From Takakia lepidozioides (Eukaryota; Streptophyta; Takakiopsida; Takakiales; Takakiaceae), in NCBI GenBank assembly GCA_030704615.1, contig CM060734.1, positions 27,730,042 to 27,794,041 of the forward strand: a stretch of 64,000 nucleotides of DNA. The letters are read 5' to 3'. The notes below the pieces were generated by a model that did not search any database, had not been told where the DNA came from, and was given only the letters and a program-made list of their open reading frames with translations. Positions within the stretch are counted from its first letter, which is position 1, and each line of letters opens with the position of its first letter. The translations under genes were made by a program, and so were the position numbers. This document shows positions 1 to 10,035 of the stretch, one piece after another.

Positions 1-469
1 ACCCAGCTCATTGCGGTTGATGACAAGCCCCAGTGTCCTCGATATCCTCTCAGCGATCATGCCTCGTACTCAGCTTACAATTACTGACCTGTGTCACATT
101 GGGGTTATGGTGGAAAATGGCCCTTTAGCTCTTGACACCGTTGCGATCATCCACCTTTTCCCTATGCTGCTCCTGTTCATGGGTGAAAGCAAGCTATGGT
201 GGCTTAGTGATGACCACATCATGAGTCCTTAAGAAATACACAACATTTTTATAAAGAGTTTGAAAAATGAGAATGCAATGCATTGACTGAGAAAGTAGAT
301 GGATGTATACTAAGGCAAATTCATTTTAATAAAAATTTGAGATTATATTAAGTTGTCAAAATCCCAAAGTCAACCTTAAAGTCAATCTTAAACCATAAAC
401 CTTAAACCTCTAATTACATGAAAAAATCGGAGCATTACTCGACGAGTTGAATGCAAGCGTGGGAGCCTT
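1..469. other. No recognised feature
   Basis: AT-rich sequence. A 73-codon open frame at 11-232 (plus) matches nothing I recognise. I see no gene or repeat here. Confidence 0.4.
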
Positions 470-502
470 GCCGGTACGGTCGTCGGGGATGGCCGTACCG
501 GC
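470..502. repeat. Short perfect hairpin
   Basis: Perfect inverted repeat: arm GCCGGTACGG (470-479) and arm CCGTACCGGC (493-502) around a 13-base loop. It lies in intergenic GC-rich sequence. Function unknown; it could be the remnant of a small foldback element. Confidence 0.7.
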
Positions 503-755
503 GACATCCCGGCGGGGCACACTGTCAAATCCCCACCCCCTTGCTCCCCTTTCACCTGCGAGCCTGTATTTCTAGAATAATAAACCATTAGGAAATAAAA
601 AATGAGGTAAGAAGCCGACGGAAGTGTGGTGGCTAGGTGATGTGTCTTACGAATTCGAGGTCTGAGGTTCAATCCGTATCAGTGAAATCACGTTGACTGA
701 TTGGATGCACAGTGGACTGATTAATATACTTTTTCAATAATCCTAAGTCCAAGAT

Positions 756-1090
756 TTGTGGCTACGCTCCCCTGTTCCCTCTGTCCCCTCATTGTTCCAA
801 TCCCGCTCCCCTATCTTTATCCCTTGTCCTTGTTCCCTTGTTCCCGGTCCTCGCTCCCCTCCTCGCCCCGGTTCACGGTCCCCGCTCCCCTACTCGCCCT
901 GTGGAATGCGGGGAATGCGGCTCGCTCCCCTGTTCGTGGTTTGTCCCACTATGGGGGGGGAGTGACTGAGCAGCTGCAAGGATCTTGGACCGGGAACAGG
1001 AGAGCAAAATTGGAGAATGTTTGGGAACATGGTCCTAAAAATGGGGAGCGTGAGGAAGGGAGCAAGAGGTTTGGAGCGCTCCCCACCTTT
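756..1090. repeat. Pyrimidine-rich/purine-rich low-complexity block
   Basis: The left half repeats short words such as GCTCCCCTGTTCCC. The right half has the purine complement (GGGAACAGGAGAGC and similar), so the block is a loose inverted repeat. Overlapping short ORFs on both strands here are products of the simple composition. Confidence 0.45.
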
Positions 1091-1377
1091 ACAATGGGGG
1101 AAGAGATTGACAGGTAGTCTGCCAGAGCCTCCTTGACCTCAGGCAAGCGGGCCCCACCACCTCATACGCTTGCCTTAAACTCGTCGGGTTAGCGTAGTCC
1201 TTGCCTTTTTTCCACATCTTTCTTGGCGGCCCTTTGTAATAGGCCAAGGTACCTTTTCAATTAAAGGAGTTTCTTTAATTCATTCATTTTCCTCCTATAT
1301 GACAATTTGAAAATTCACTGTTTTCTAGGGTACTTAAAAATGCATAAATTTATATAATTAAATATTAATATATTTAT

Positions 1378-3240
1378 TTGCTCAGGCCTAATGATTTTAT
1401 GGAGGAGAGGTTGCAAGCGGAGAGCCAAAGCTTTGGCTATGATTTTCGTAAGAGGAATTAAGAAGGGTAATGGGAGAAGGTGGACGCGTTGCCGAAGCAA
1501 GCGTAACTTATGGTGTCACTTGACCCAGAGCTATTGCCTTCCGGTAGGAAGGTGGACACCTTTGTAACAACCAACAGGGTGGTTTGAACCCACAACCACT
1601 CGTAAGAGGGTATATGCCCTTACCACTGGGCTACATGTTGGTTGTTGGGTAATGGGACGTTAATTGGTGATGAACTCTCTATCTCCTTTTCTGAAAATGA
1701 GAGCTATCAGACTCAGAGATTTGAGATGGCATCATTTCCTTAGCAAGAATATCATTGTCCATATTAGTGAAGTCTTCACATCCATAGCCTGTTAGAAAAA
1801 CTCTACCGGAATGTCGTCTAGTCCAGAGGATTTGAGAGGAGCGAGAGATCGTGTAGCATGGCCAAGTTCATCCATGGTGAAAGGGGCAAAAATAGTGGCC
1901 AAGTCTGATTCAGAGAGGGACCTAGGAACATGTTCCAAAACTTCAAAAATGATCCAAGAACGTTGAGGAGAGGAGGTAGGACTAGCAAAGAGATTCTTGA
2001 AGTGGTCTGCTGCCAGACAAACAATCATCTTAGATGTGGAATGGGAGATTCCAGATGAGTCTTTGAGAGCAGGTATTGTACTAGAAGCTTTAATGAAGAA
2101 GTATTTGGATATCTTCTCGCCACTTGGAGACCAACTTACACCAACTTTCCTCTTGAAATTAGCTTCTTTGGCTAAGTTAAGTTGGGCAAGATTTTGTTTG
2201 GCTACTTTGTACGATATGAGAGTTTGAGGGCCATCAGAGCCCTGCTCAAGATGCATCTGGCAGACCTTCGGGCATTTTAGGAGAGACCATTCCCGCTAAG
2301 AAGCATCTTTCGCAAGCTTCTCGGAAATTTCCTGACTTAGTGATCTGACCATCTGGAGTTTGGAGAGGAATTTGACAGTGGCAGAGTTGAAGTTGTTACT
2401 AGAGGTCCACCAGCTTATTTCCAGCGATTCACGGATTTTCGGGAGATTTAAGCAGACTGGGTTAAGCTTAAAGTTCCTCTACCACGTACCCATGAGCCTG
2501 GAGGGACGAGTTGGATGGATATGATAGAGTGGTCAAATTCTGGAAGAATAGGGCCAAGAGGGACTTTCTTAGACCAAGACAAGAGAGAGGGGGACTAGTA
2601 GAACCTATCCAACCTTGCAAGCCCAAGAGCTGGAGGGTCACGATTGTTAGACCAAGCTTGAAGAGCTCACCACGGTTTGGTTCAGAGGCATCAGAAAGTC
2701 CTATGGAGAAGCAAAGGGAATCCCAGACGCCGCGTTCAGCGTCGGAGATTCCTTGGGAGAATATGGAACTAGATCTGTCAGAGTTCATTCGACCATGTTG
2801 AGGTCTCCACCAATCAACCAGTGTTCAACTTTAGGGTGTGCCAAGATTCTGTCTCTTAGAGAAAGCCAAAGAGTGATACGATCATCAACTAGGCGCATAG
2901 ACATTCACCAAGCCAATAGAGCCCTGATTTCCAGCAGGGAGAAAGGAAGCACACTGGAGGCAGCCCTGGATATTCCATGTTTCAACCTTGGACACCTGGG
3001 AAGCCAGAAGGGGGGAGAAAAGAATAGTTGTCCCTCCTCTGGATCCACCACAGCCGGATTCCAGTAAGCAGAGGCTGAGGGCCACATAGCATAACCAATA
3101 GCATTAATCTTCAGTAGGTCAAGCTTATGTTCTTGTAAGAAGACGAAGGTAGGTCGTGAAAGAAATTGAGACAACCAAGAACAAATCCTAGCCCTTTTAG
3201 GCGCCGAGGCGTGCGACCCAATGCCACGGATGTTCCAGTT
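1378..3240 (-). pseudogene. Decayed LINE (non-LTR retrotransposon), endonuclease plus start of RT
   Basis: On the minus strand, in order: an apurinic endonuclease start reading NWNIRGIGS (about 3240-3214) then FVFLQEHKLDLL; the endonuclease motif LIGGDLNMVE followed by a stop (about 2825-2790); the pre-RT linker ending LKSSGLDDIPVEFF (to 1792); and RT residues RKGDREF.TN.RPIT, interrupted by a SINE, then LL and TKIIAKALALRLQPLL (to about 1378). This is the normal order of a plant L1-type ORF2. Frameshifts and stops are frequent and the catalytic RT core is missing, so it is a dead, 3'-truncated fragment. The SINE at 1476-1646 is the younger insertion. Confidence 0.85.
1476..1646 (-). mobile_element. 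tRNA-derived SINE, full length, with target-site duplications
   Basis: Read on the minus strand, the 5' head is tRNA-like. An A box TAGCCCAGTGG lies at 1633-1623, a D-arm-like GCCC...GGGC follows, and a B box GGTTCAAACC lies at 1590-1581. The head is closed by an 11-bp acceptor-stem-like pairing of 1636-1646 with 1566-1576. The element is flanked by perfect 11-bp direct repeats GGGTAATGGGA at 1465-1475 and 1647-1657. It landed inside the RPIT-LLN motif of the LINE RT. A second copy sits at 31637-31795. Pol III transcription would be expected for this class. Confidence 0.92.
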
Positions 3241-3937
3241 TTGAACTCAGAAGTTCATGGAGGCACTACAACAGGATGTGGGATTTTCGGTTTCACTGCC
3301 AAAATAGTCGAAAGTACCATTTTTACCAAAAAACCAGATAGTGACAAAGGGCGAGTCGATTCCGGCATGCGGTAAAGTAGGAGTGACAGTCGATGTCAGT
3401 GAAAATATTTCACTGTGGTGGAGCCCACCAATTCTAGTTGGGTCGGTAGTGGATAGTAAATTATTTCATTACCCATATAATGAACAACTTTATCACAAGA
3501 GCCACATGTGCTATAATCACCATGTGAGAGAGATTACGATAGTGAATATCGACACTATGAGTAGTTTGTATTATCACTATTCAGTTAGCAAAGAAATTTC
3601 ATAATTCACTGTATAGTGGATATCACTACAAATGAAAGATATATTCAACTGGTATCAATGAACGTACATCGAGGTAGTTCACTTTAAGAAGCCATGTGTC
3701 ACAAACTTATTCGGTGAAAGAGCATATATGAGTAGTACTGATAGTGTATATTTACACTACTCTGTATAGAATTATTAAAGTTTTATGCAGCACTATATAG
3801 TAAAATTGGGAAGGTGAAAATTCTATCATGTGAGGATATTTCACTATATTAAGGAAATATTTCATTATACAGTGACTAAATAGTAAAAACAGAATAGTGA
3901 AGATGTTTGACTACACAAGAATTGGGTGAAGCATACA
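3241..3937. other. AT-rich intergenic sequence
   Basis: Sequence rich in CACTAT/ATAGTG words but with no regular period. No gene seen. Confidence 0.4.
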
Positions 3938-4199
3938 CTACAACACAAACTGGTTTTTGCCACAGCCTAATTCACACAATTTGGTGTGAAAACAGCCAGG
4001 GGTCACACCCTCAGCAAGTGTGTAAACATACGTGAAGATTCGGACACCTGTTGCAAACGGTGGCTCTGTGAAACGACCATGCCACACTTCATCCACAGCT
4101 GACATGGACAATGGTGGCCGTGGCTGGCCACCTGGGCATGCCAACGTGTCATGCCACCTGGACATGCGCATAGGACGCGCCACCTGGACATTGCCACAC

Positions 4200-4440
4200 A
4201 CCACGTGGAGGAGACGGCACGTGGCAGCCCTGGATCGCTCCTGCCACGCGACGTGGAATAATGTCGCAGCGACACGTGGCATTTTGGACATGATGCAGGT
4301 AGTACGTGGAATAATATGGGGATGGCAAGTGGATTTTTGGACATGGTTGCGGGGGCCACGTTGAATAATTTTGGGATGACACGTGGATTATGGAAAACCA
4401 GGGGGGCCACGTGGAGTGAGGACGCAATGACACGTGCGAG
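4200..4440. repeat. Minisatellite, ~53-bp unit containing ACGTGG
   Basis: Units begin at about 4251, 4304, 4358 and 4409 with ACGTGGAATAAT-like starts and an internal GACACGTGG (spacings 53, 54, 51). Divergent ACGTGG/CCACGTGG words extend the array to the left. ACGTG is the G-box core, but in a decayed tandem array this need not be regulatory. CACTACA at about 3938 and TGTAGTG at about 4590 could be ends of a non-autonomous element carrying the array; I could not confirm a target duplication. Confidence 0.7.
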
Positions 4441-5274
4441 GGGGTGGTTGTGGGCACATGACGCCAGTGTGGGTGGGAAAGTTCACAGATTTTGGGAGTC
4501 TAGGGTGAGGGATTGTTCACACTCTGACTGTGCTTCTGCATGTCATACTCACATGCCTGTGACATTGTGTACACTCCTGGAAATGTAGTGTTGCTCATAG
4601 GAACATACTGCAATTCTAAAAATCCATACATACGTACATACTACACATACTACACAAAATCAGTATACAGACCCTCCACACGAACAGAAGCAGCAGCATG
4701 GCAAAGACATGCATCATTGTGCATGGATCTACTTATTACCACACGGTTTCCAAATGACGCTTCATTGAAATGTTCATATTAAGCCCAATGGCAATTCCAA
4801 CTCCAAATGTGTAAGACACTTGACCAGCTTAAAGCCTCCTTTCATACCCCTCCTGGTGCCTTGTTAAAACTTGTCTGACAGTAGTTTATTCTAGATTGCA
4901 ACCCGGGAAGTGCTGAAGAGCACTATAAGTCATACTTAACAACAATCATTTAAGCATGTTGCCTCTTCAATACCCCTCATCTTTCAAGTCTTACAATGAG
5001 CTTGCTTGTTATATTACTTGACAAACAACCTACAATCAAAACATTTGCATGGCACGTAGAGTAACACATAATCTGTCTCCTTTGAGGAATGCAAAGCTGT
5101 CAGGGGCTGCTGAGCAAGGTATTTCAGCTTTTGATTTGGTAATAAGTTGTGACACACCAATCCTCACTTTAGTCCAACGAACAGGTCCAGCTTCCGATGT
5201 GTTCCTTTCATTAGCTTGGCATTAACTATCTCATCTTTCTTAAATGATAGCTGTTACCCTGAGTTGGATCACTT

Positions 5275-6293
5275 CTACTTTGCCTCGGCTTCCATTGGAT
5301 TTGGGTCGGCATCTTCATCCAATGTGGCCGGACGAGCCATATCCTCCCCAATTTGTTGTCCCTCCCCCAAGTGGTTCATTAACAAATCCTCCATGGCTCT
5401 CACATTGTCAAAGTCCATATTGTGTTCATTGTCCACATTGTCACCGTCTTGGGCAATATGGTTGCCTGGGCCTTGTTCTCCGCAGCCAATATCAGAACTA
5501 TTGACCACCTCGGCCTGCGTGCCCCATGGAGGGTTCGCTGACCTCATTTGCTCGTGTACTTGGATCTATATAAATACATTAACAATTCATTTAATGTACA
5601 ATGGGTGGGAATCGCTCCATTTGCATCCAAAAATATATGTACAGTAGCACACCCTAATCACCAATCCCTACTGGTGCCACAATATAGGCCACGATATGTG
5701 TACATGACTAATCACCATCCCCTAGTACAAGTTTCCTCGGCGGCCGCGGGAGTGACGTTTGTCACGTTTGGCAAACTCCCTCCACTCCCGATTTCTTTTC
5801 TCATCCCAAGCCTTATCAGAGAACTCATAAGCGACGAACAACTCTGAACCGGCGGTAATCGTACTATATGCACATGTCATAACAAAATTTGATATCGATT
5901 GTGCTAGTCTAACATCCCTGTCATGTCACTCATCCCACAGTACATTGGTCATTTTAGGTTTACCAATTGAACTATTGATGAGGTGGAGTGATGCAACGCA
6001 GTTGACTCTGCATGGGCCGGTGTACTAGTGCAAACTGGACGAGGAGGAGATACAGATGGATGAGGATCAGAAGGTGGAGGAGGTGGAGCTGGACTAGTAC
6101 AACTAGAGCGTACTGGTGATGGACGTGGAATATCGACATTATGAGGAGGCGCCGGTGCAAGCGATGGACGGCTGCGCGTTGGGCGACCAAATAATCGAAG
6201 GGCGTAGGGTAAGCCCTTCGTCTCACGGACCCTATCTATGTCAACCTGAGGGAAAAACAAAGTCACATCCGGCAATAGATGGTCCACCTCCAA
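5275..6293 (-). pseudogene. Unrecognised decayed coding region
   Basis: Three minus-strand stretches look protein-like. At 6293-5949 there is a frame with a Pro/Ser-rich tail after RVRETKGLPYALRLFG. At about 5940-5720 a frame reads AYEFSDKAWDEKRNREW. At 5547-5275 there is an acidic Asp/Glu/Gly/Asn-rich stretch. Frame changes separate them. I do not recognise the family. A transposon-associated protein is the most likely source given the surroundings, but that is a guess. Confidence 0.25.
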
Positions 6294-7044
6294 CTCATCA
6301 CGTATCTATGATGAACTGTTTTTGTGCGCTTGGAGGGCAACGACTCATGGCTGCACGTAATATATAATTCATACAATTAGTTTATTGTTTACTCAATATA
6401 TTTAACCATAGTAACTTCCATTAAAGTATCAATTACAAGTCATTTTTAAATAAACGAGTACTTACAACAAACGTACGTCTTTATATACTAGCACAAATAA
6501 TGTTACAACAATGGATTATAGAAGGCTCACCCTTGCCGCATCGGCAATCCCTCATGTCTGATAGTGTTCATCCACAATATGATCCTGCCACACCACCGGA
6601 ACACCTCCGGGTGCCACTCGTGCCCAACACCGCTCGCACTAACATCCCACCCGAGAGGGTTTGTCCAAAGTGGCTCAATTAGGGCCTCGTGGCTCTGGAC
6701 TAAGAGGCCTAGGACCTCGAGGTGGCAAGCTGGGACGTGGAACGGGATGCTCGAGGCCTTGTGCATGAATCAAATGAACATCTCCAGGTACGTCCGCCAA
6801 CCGCTCATCCCTACGTCTTCAGCATCTTGAAAGAAATGGAAGTATATCAAGCATGCGGACATCATTGTTGGAGGTGTTCTCGTCGGGTGGAACTACATTT
6901 CGATAATCATCCTCCGTGATTGGCCGAGCCCGTGAGCATACCATCACCTATAAAAAAAAAATCCAAAAACCTCACTATTGAAATTGCACATCCAACTAAT
7001 ATATGAATTATATGAAACAGGACATCATGCTTTCAAAAAAACTC

Positions 7045-7475
7045 CAACCCCCAGGAAGCGACCACCTGGGGGTCGCAGATACCGTGCAACGGGAAATAGG
7101 TGCCCACAGCATCCGACACCAACAATTTCTAAGTCCCCGGAAACGACCTCCAAGGGGTCATATCAAAAAAGCGACGGGAAATAGGTGCCCACATCATCCG
7201 GCAGTACTAAAACCACCAAGTCCCCGAAAACGACCTCCAAGGGGTCGTATGTAGAAAGCGACGGCAAATGGGTACCCACACTAGCTCGTATCCGGCTTTA
7301 AAAACTACCAAGTCCTCGGAAGCGACCTCCAAGGGGTCGCTTATAGAAAGCGACGGGAAATGGGTGCCCACACTACCTAGCATCCGGCTCTAAAACTACT
7401 AAGTCCCCAGAATCGACCTCCAGGGGGTCGATTATAGAAAATGACGGGAAATGGGTGCACACTAAAAAATTTCTA
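7045..7475. repeat. Tandem array of ~90-bp hairpin units
   Basis: Five units (hairpins at about 7058, 7143, 7230, 7322 and 7411), each with AAGTCCCCGG, a hairpin built on CGACC-N7-GGTCG, then GCGACGGGAAAT and GGTGCCCACA. The base outside the CGACC arm covaries with its partner: G-C in units 1 and 4, A-T in unit 3, T-A in unit 5. In units 4 and 5 the arms extend to 8 bp. A lone relative lies at 8127-8172. This may be the inside of a non-autonomous DNA element. Confidence 0.85.
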
Positions 7476-8126
7476 AATCCCCGGAGGGTGATTGCAAACT
7501 AGAGTGCACCAAAAATGGCAGATCATGAGTACATAACATAAAGGAGGATGTGACGAATCCTCAACCATCGGATTTGCTTCAACTGACAATCTTGACCGTC
7601 TGTTATTGACTGTTAAAACCAAAAAAAAAAATTACGGTAATCAATTCACAAATGTTTTTTTAAAATTTGATCACAATCAACCCTCTATTTATGGTAAATG
7701 AATGCGTCTAATGAAAAAAAAATGTTATTTCAAAAGAATTTAATCATAAAGGACTTTATGAAAATAACTATTTTTTAGGCTCAATATAGTACATAATTTT
7801 TTTTAACTTTATATTTTTGAATGATAGGTTTCATTCCAGATTCCTCATTCTCCAAAGCAAGGTTGAGAGAGTCCCTTTTCTTGACCTTGTTCTAACTCCT
7901 ATATTAAAAAAATCCATAACGACTTTTTTTTATGGACTGTGACTAAAGATTCTGGGTTTTGATAATGAGATTTAAAAGTGTGAAAATATCTGTAGATGAG
8001 CCTTTGTATATTAGTCCTTTTTCATTGATGGCATTGTCATGTAGAAGTATGATAATTTACCACTATTATATGTCAGGAAAAAACAGTTCTGTGACAGCAA
8101 AAAATGAACACTGTAGGCTGCAATCA
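7476..8126. other. AT-rich spacer, no gene seen
   Basis: Long A and T runs, low complexity; nothing recognised. Confidence 0.4.
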
Positions 8127-8172
8127 CCCCGGAAGCGACCTCCGGGGGGGTCGCAACTACACAACGACGGGA
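8127..8172. repeat. Single hairpin related to the 7.0-7.5 kb array
   Basis: CCCCGGAAGCGACC followed by a G-rich loop and GGTCGC, then ACGACGGGA: the same hairpin and following GACGGGA word as the array 0.7 kb to the left. It may mark the other end of the same element. Confidence 0.6.
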
Positions 8173-8725
8173 TTTTTTTACAAATTTTGATTTGTTTGAT
8201 TACCGTCGTTAATTAAAAAAAAATCAAAATCGTCAAGCGACCTCCTTGTCTCTCTCACGGCCCAACTCCCTCTTCCTCTCCTCTTCACTCAGCTTGCAAG
8301 GTAGAGATTTCAATAAGAGGGTGAGAGGTGCGGAGGTCACCTCATCATGGGGGAGCTCGGAGGAAGGCGCACTTCGTGCACTTGCTTTTTGCCACGGCTG
8401 TGGAGTCTCCCAAGCTCCGATGTTGAGCTGCTCGCCCTCGGCCGTTCGTCTTCCGGAGATGAACTAGGGATCCCTTCTCTTTCGTTTACCTTGCTTTCCT
8501 TGCACCTTCAAACCCTCCCCTCTATCTTCCTTTTCCTCGCAAGGCGAGCTCGTCGATTCCAGCTCCCCCACCTCTGTCGGTCTGCTAGCTCGCCGAGGCC
8601 GTTGCCCCTGTGTGTGTATGTGCTGCAAGATAGGTCACCAGAGCTTAGCTCGCTCACCCCCGGCTGTCCTTCCCCGGTGAGCACCCTACAGCCACCCCGC
8701 CCGAACTTGGTTAGGTTTTCAAATT

Positions 8726-10035
8726 TGGGTGATGGCACCCTCTCATTCTCTCACACTACCTCTCTGTTAAGCAATTCGTAGCAACGGGGAGCTGGCCGCA
8801 TTGGTGCGCGCGGCCACACCAGCCCACTTGGGTTTTTTTTTTTTTCAAATTTGGGTGATGGCAGACACCCTCTCTATCACGCATGCTCTGTCAAGCAATT
8901 CGCAACAACGGGGGGCTGGCCGCATTAGTGCGCGCAGCCATACCAACCCACTTGGGTTTTTTTTTTTCAAATTTGGGTGATGGCAGGCACCCTCTCTATC
9001 ACGCATGCTCTCTGTCAAGCAATTCGCAGCAAGGGGGGAGTGGCCGCATTGGTACGTGCATCCACACCAGCCCACTTGGGCTTTTTTTTTTCAAATTTGG
9101 GTGATGCAGGCACCCTCTTTCTCTCCCTCACCACCTCTTTGCAGCAATTCGCAGCAATAGGGGGGCTGGCGCAGCCACCACAGCCCACATGGGTTTTTTG
9201 TTTTTTTTATTTTGGGTGATGCAGGCACCCCCTCTCTCTCCCTCACCACCTCTATGCAGCAATTCGCAGCAAGGGGGGGGCAATTCACATCCACCCCAAC
9301 CCATATGGGCTCTTTTTTATTTTATTTTGGGTGATGCAGGCACCCTCTCTCTCTCCCTCACCACCTTTGTGCAACAATTCGCGACAAGGGGTGGGCAATT
9401 CGCAGCCACCCCAGCCCACATGGGTTTTTTTTTTTTTTTTTGGGTGATGCAGGCATCCTCTCTCTCTCCCTCACCACCTCTACGCAACAATTTGTAACAG
9501 CAGAGGGGCTGGCGTAGCCACCCCAGCCCACATGGGCTTTTTTTTTTTTGATTTTGGGTGATGCAGGCACCCTCTCTCTCTCCCTCACCACCTCTGTGCA
9601 GCAATTCGCAGCAATGGGGGGCAATTCGCGGCCACCCGAGCCCACATGGCTTTTCTTTATTTTTATTTTGGGTGATGCAGGTACCCTCTCTCTCTCCCTC
9701 ACCACCTCTGTCAAGCAATTCACAGCAAAGGAGGGGGGGGGGGCTGGCCGCACTAGTGCGCGCAAGCACCCCAGTCCACACAGGTTTTTTTTCTTTTTTT
9801 TTTTCTTTTCGGTGATGCAAGCACCCTCTCTCTCTCCCTCACCATCTCTGTGCAGCAATTCGCAACAACGGGGGGCTGGCCGTGCTGGTGCGGGCAGGCA
9901 CCCTCTCTCTCTCCCTCGCCATCTCTGTCAAGCAATTCGCAGCAGGGGGGGGGGGCTGGCCGCGCTGGTGCGCGCAGGCACCCCAGCCCACATGGGCCTT
10001 TTTTTTCTGTTTTTGGCTGATGCAGACACCCTCTC
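8726..10035. repeat. Tandem array, ~113-142-bp unit with poly-T tract
   Basis: About twelve units. Each has a T run, GGGTGATGCAGGCACCCTC, CTCTCTCCCTCACCACCTC, CAGCAATTCGCAGCAA, a G run, and CCAGCCCACATGGG. Unit starts are near 8727, 8853, 8974, 9099, 9213, 9329, 9442, 9555, 9669, 9811 and 10015. Length variation comes mostly from the T and G runs. The units lack stops in several frames, giving long ORFs on both strands that I take to be spurious. Confidence 0.92.

Noticed and set aside
1-240. 73-codon ORF at the left edge
   Set aside because: No domain and no supporting context; could be a partial element cut by the window edge.
1581-1646. Functional tRNA gene
   Set aside because: A and B boxes and the closing stem are present, but the head is part of a 171-bp SINE with flanking duplications and a second copy.
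3938-4590. CACTA-type transposon ends
   Set aside because: CACTACA/TGTAGTG at the edges is only 7 bp and I found no 3-bp target duplication.
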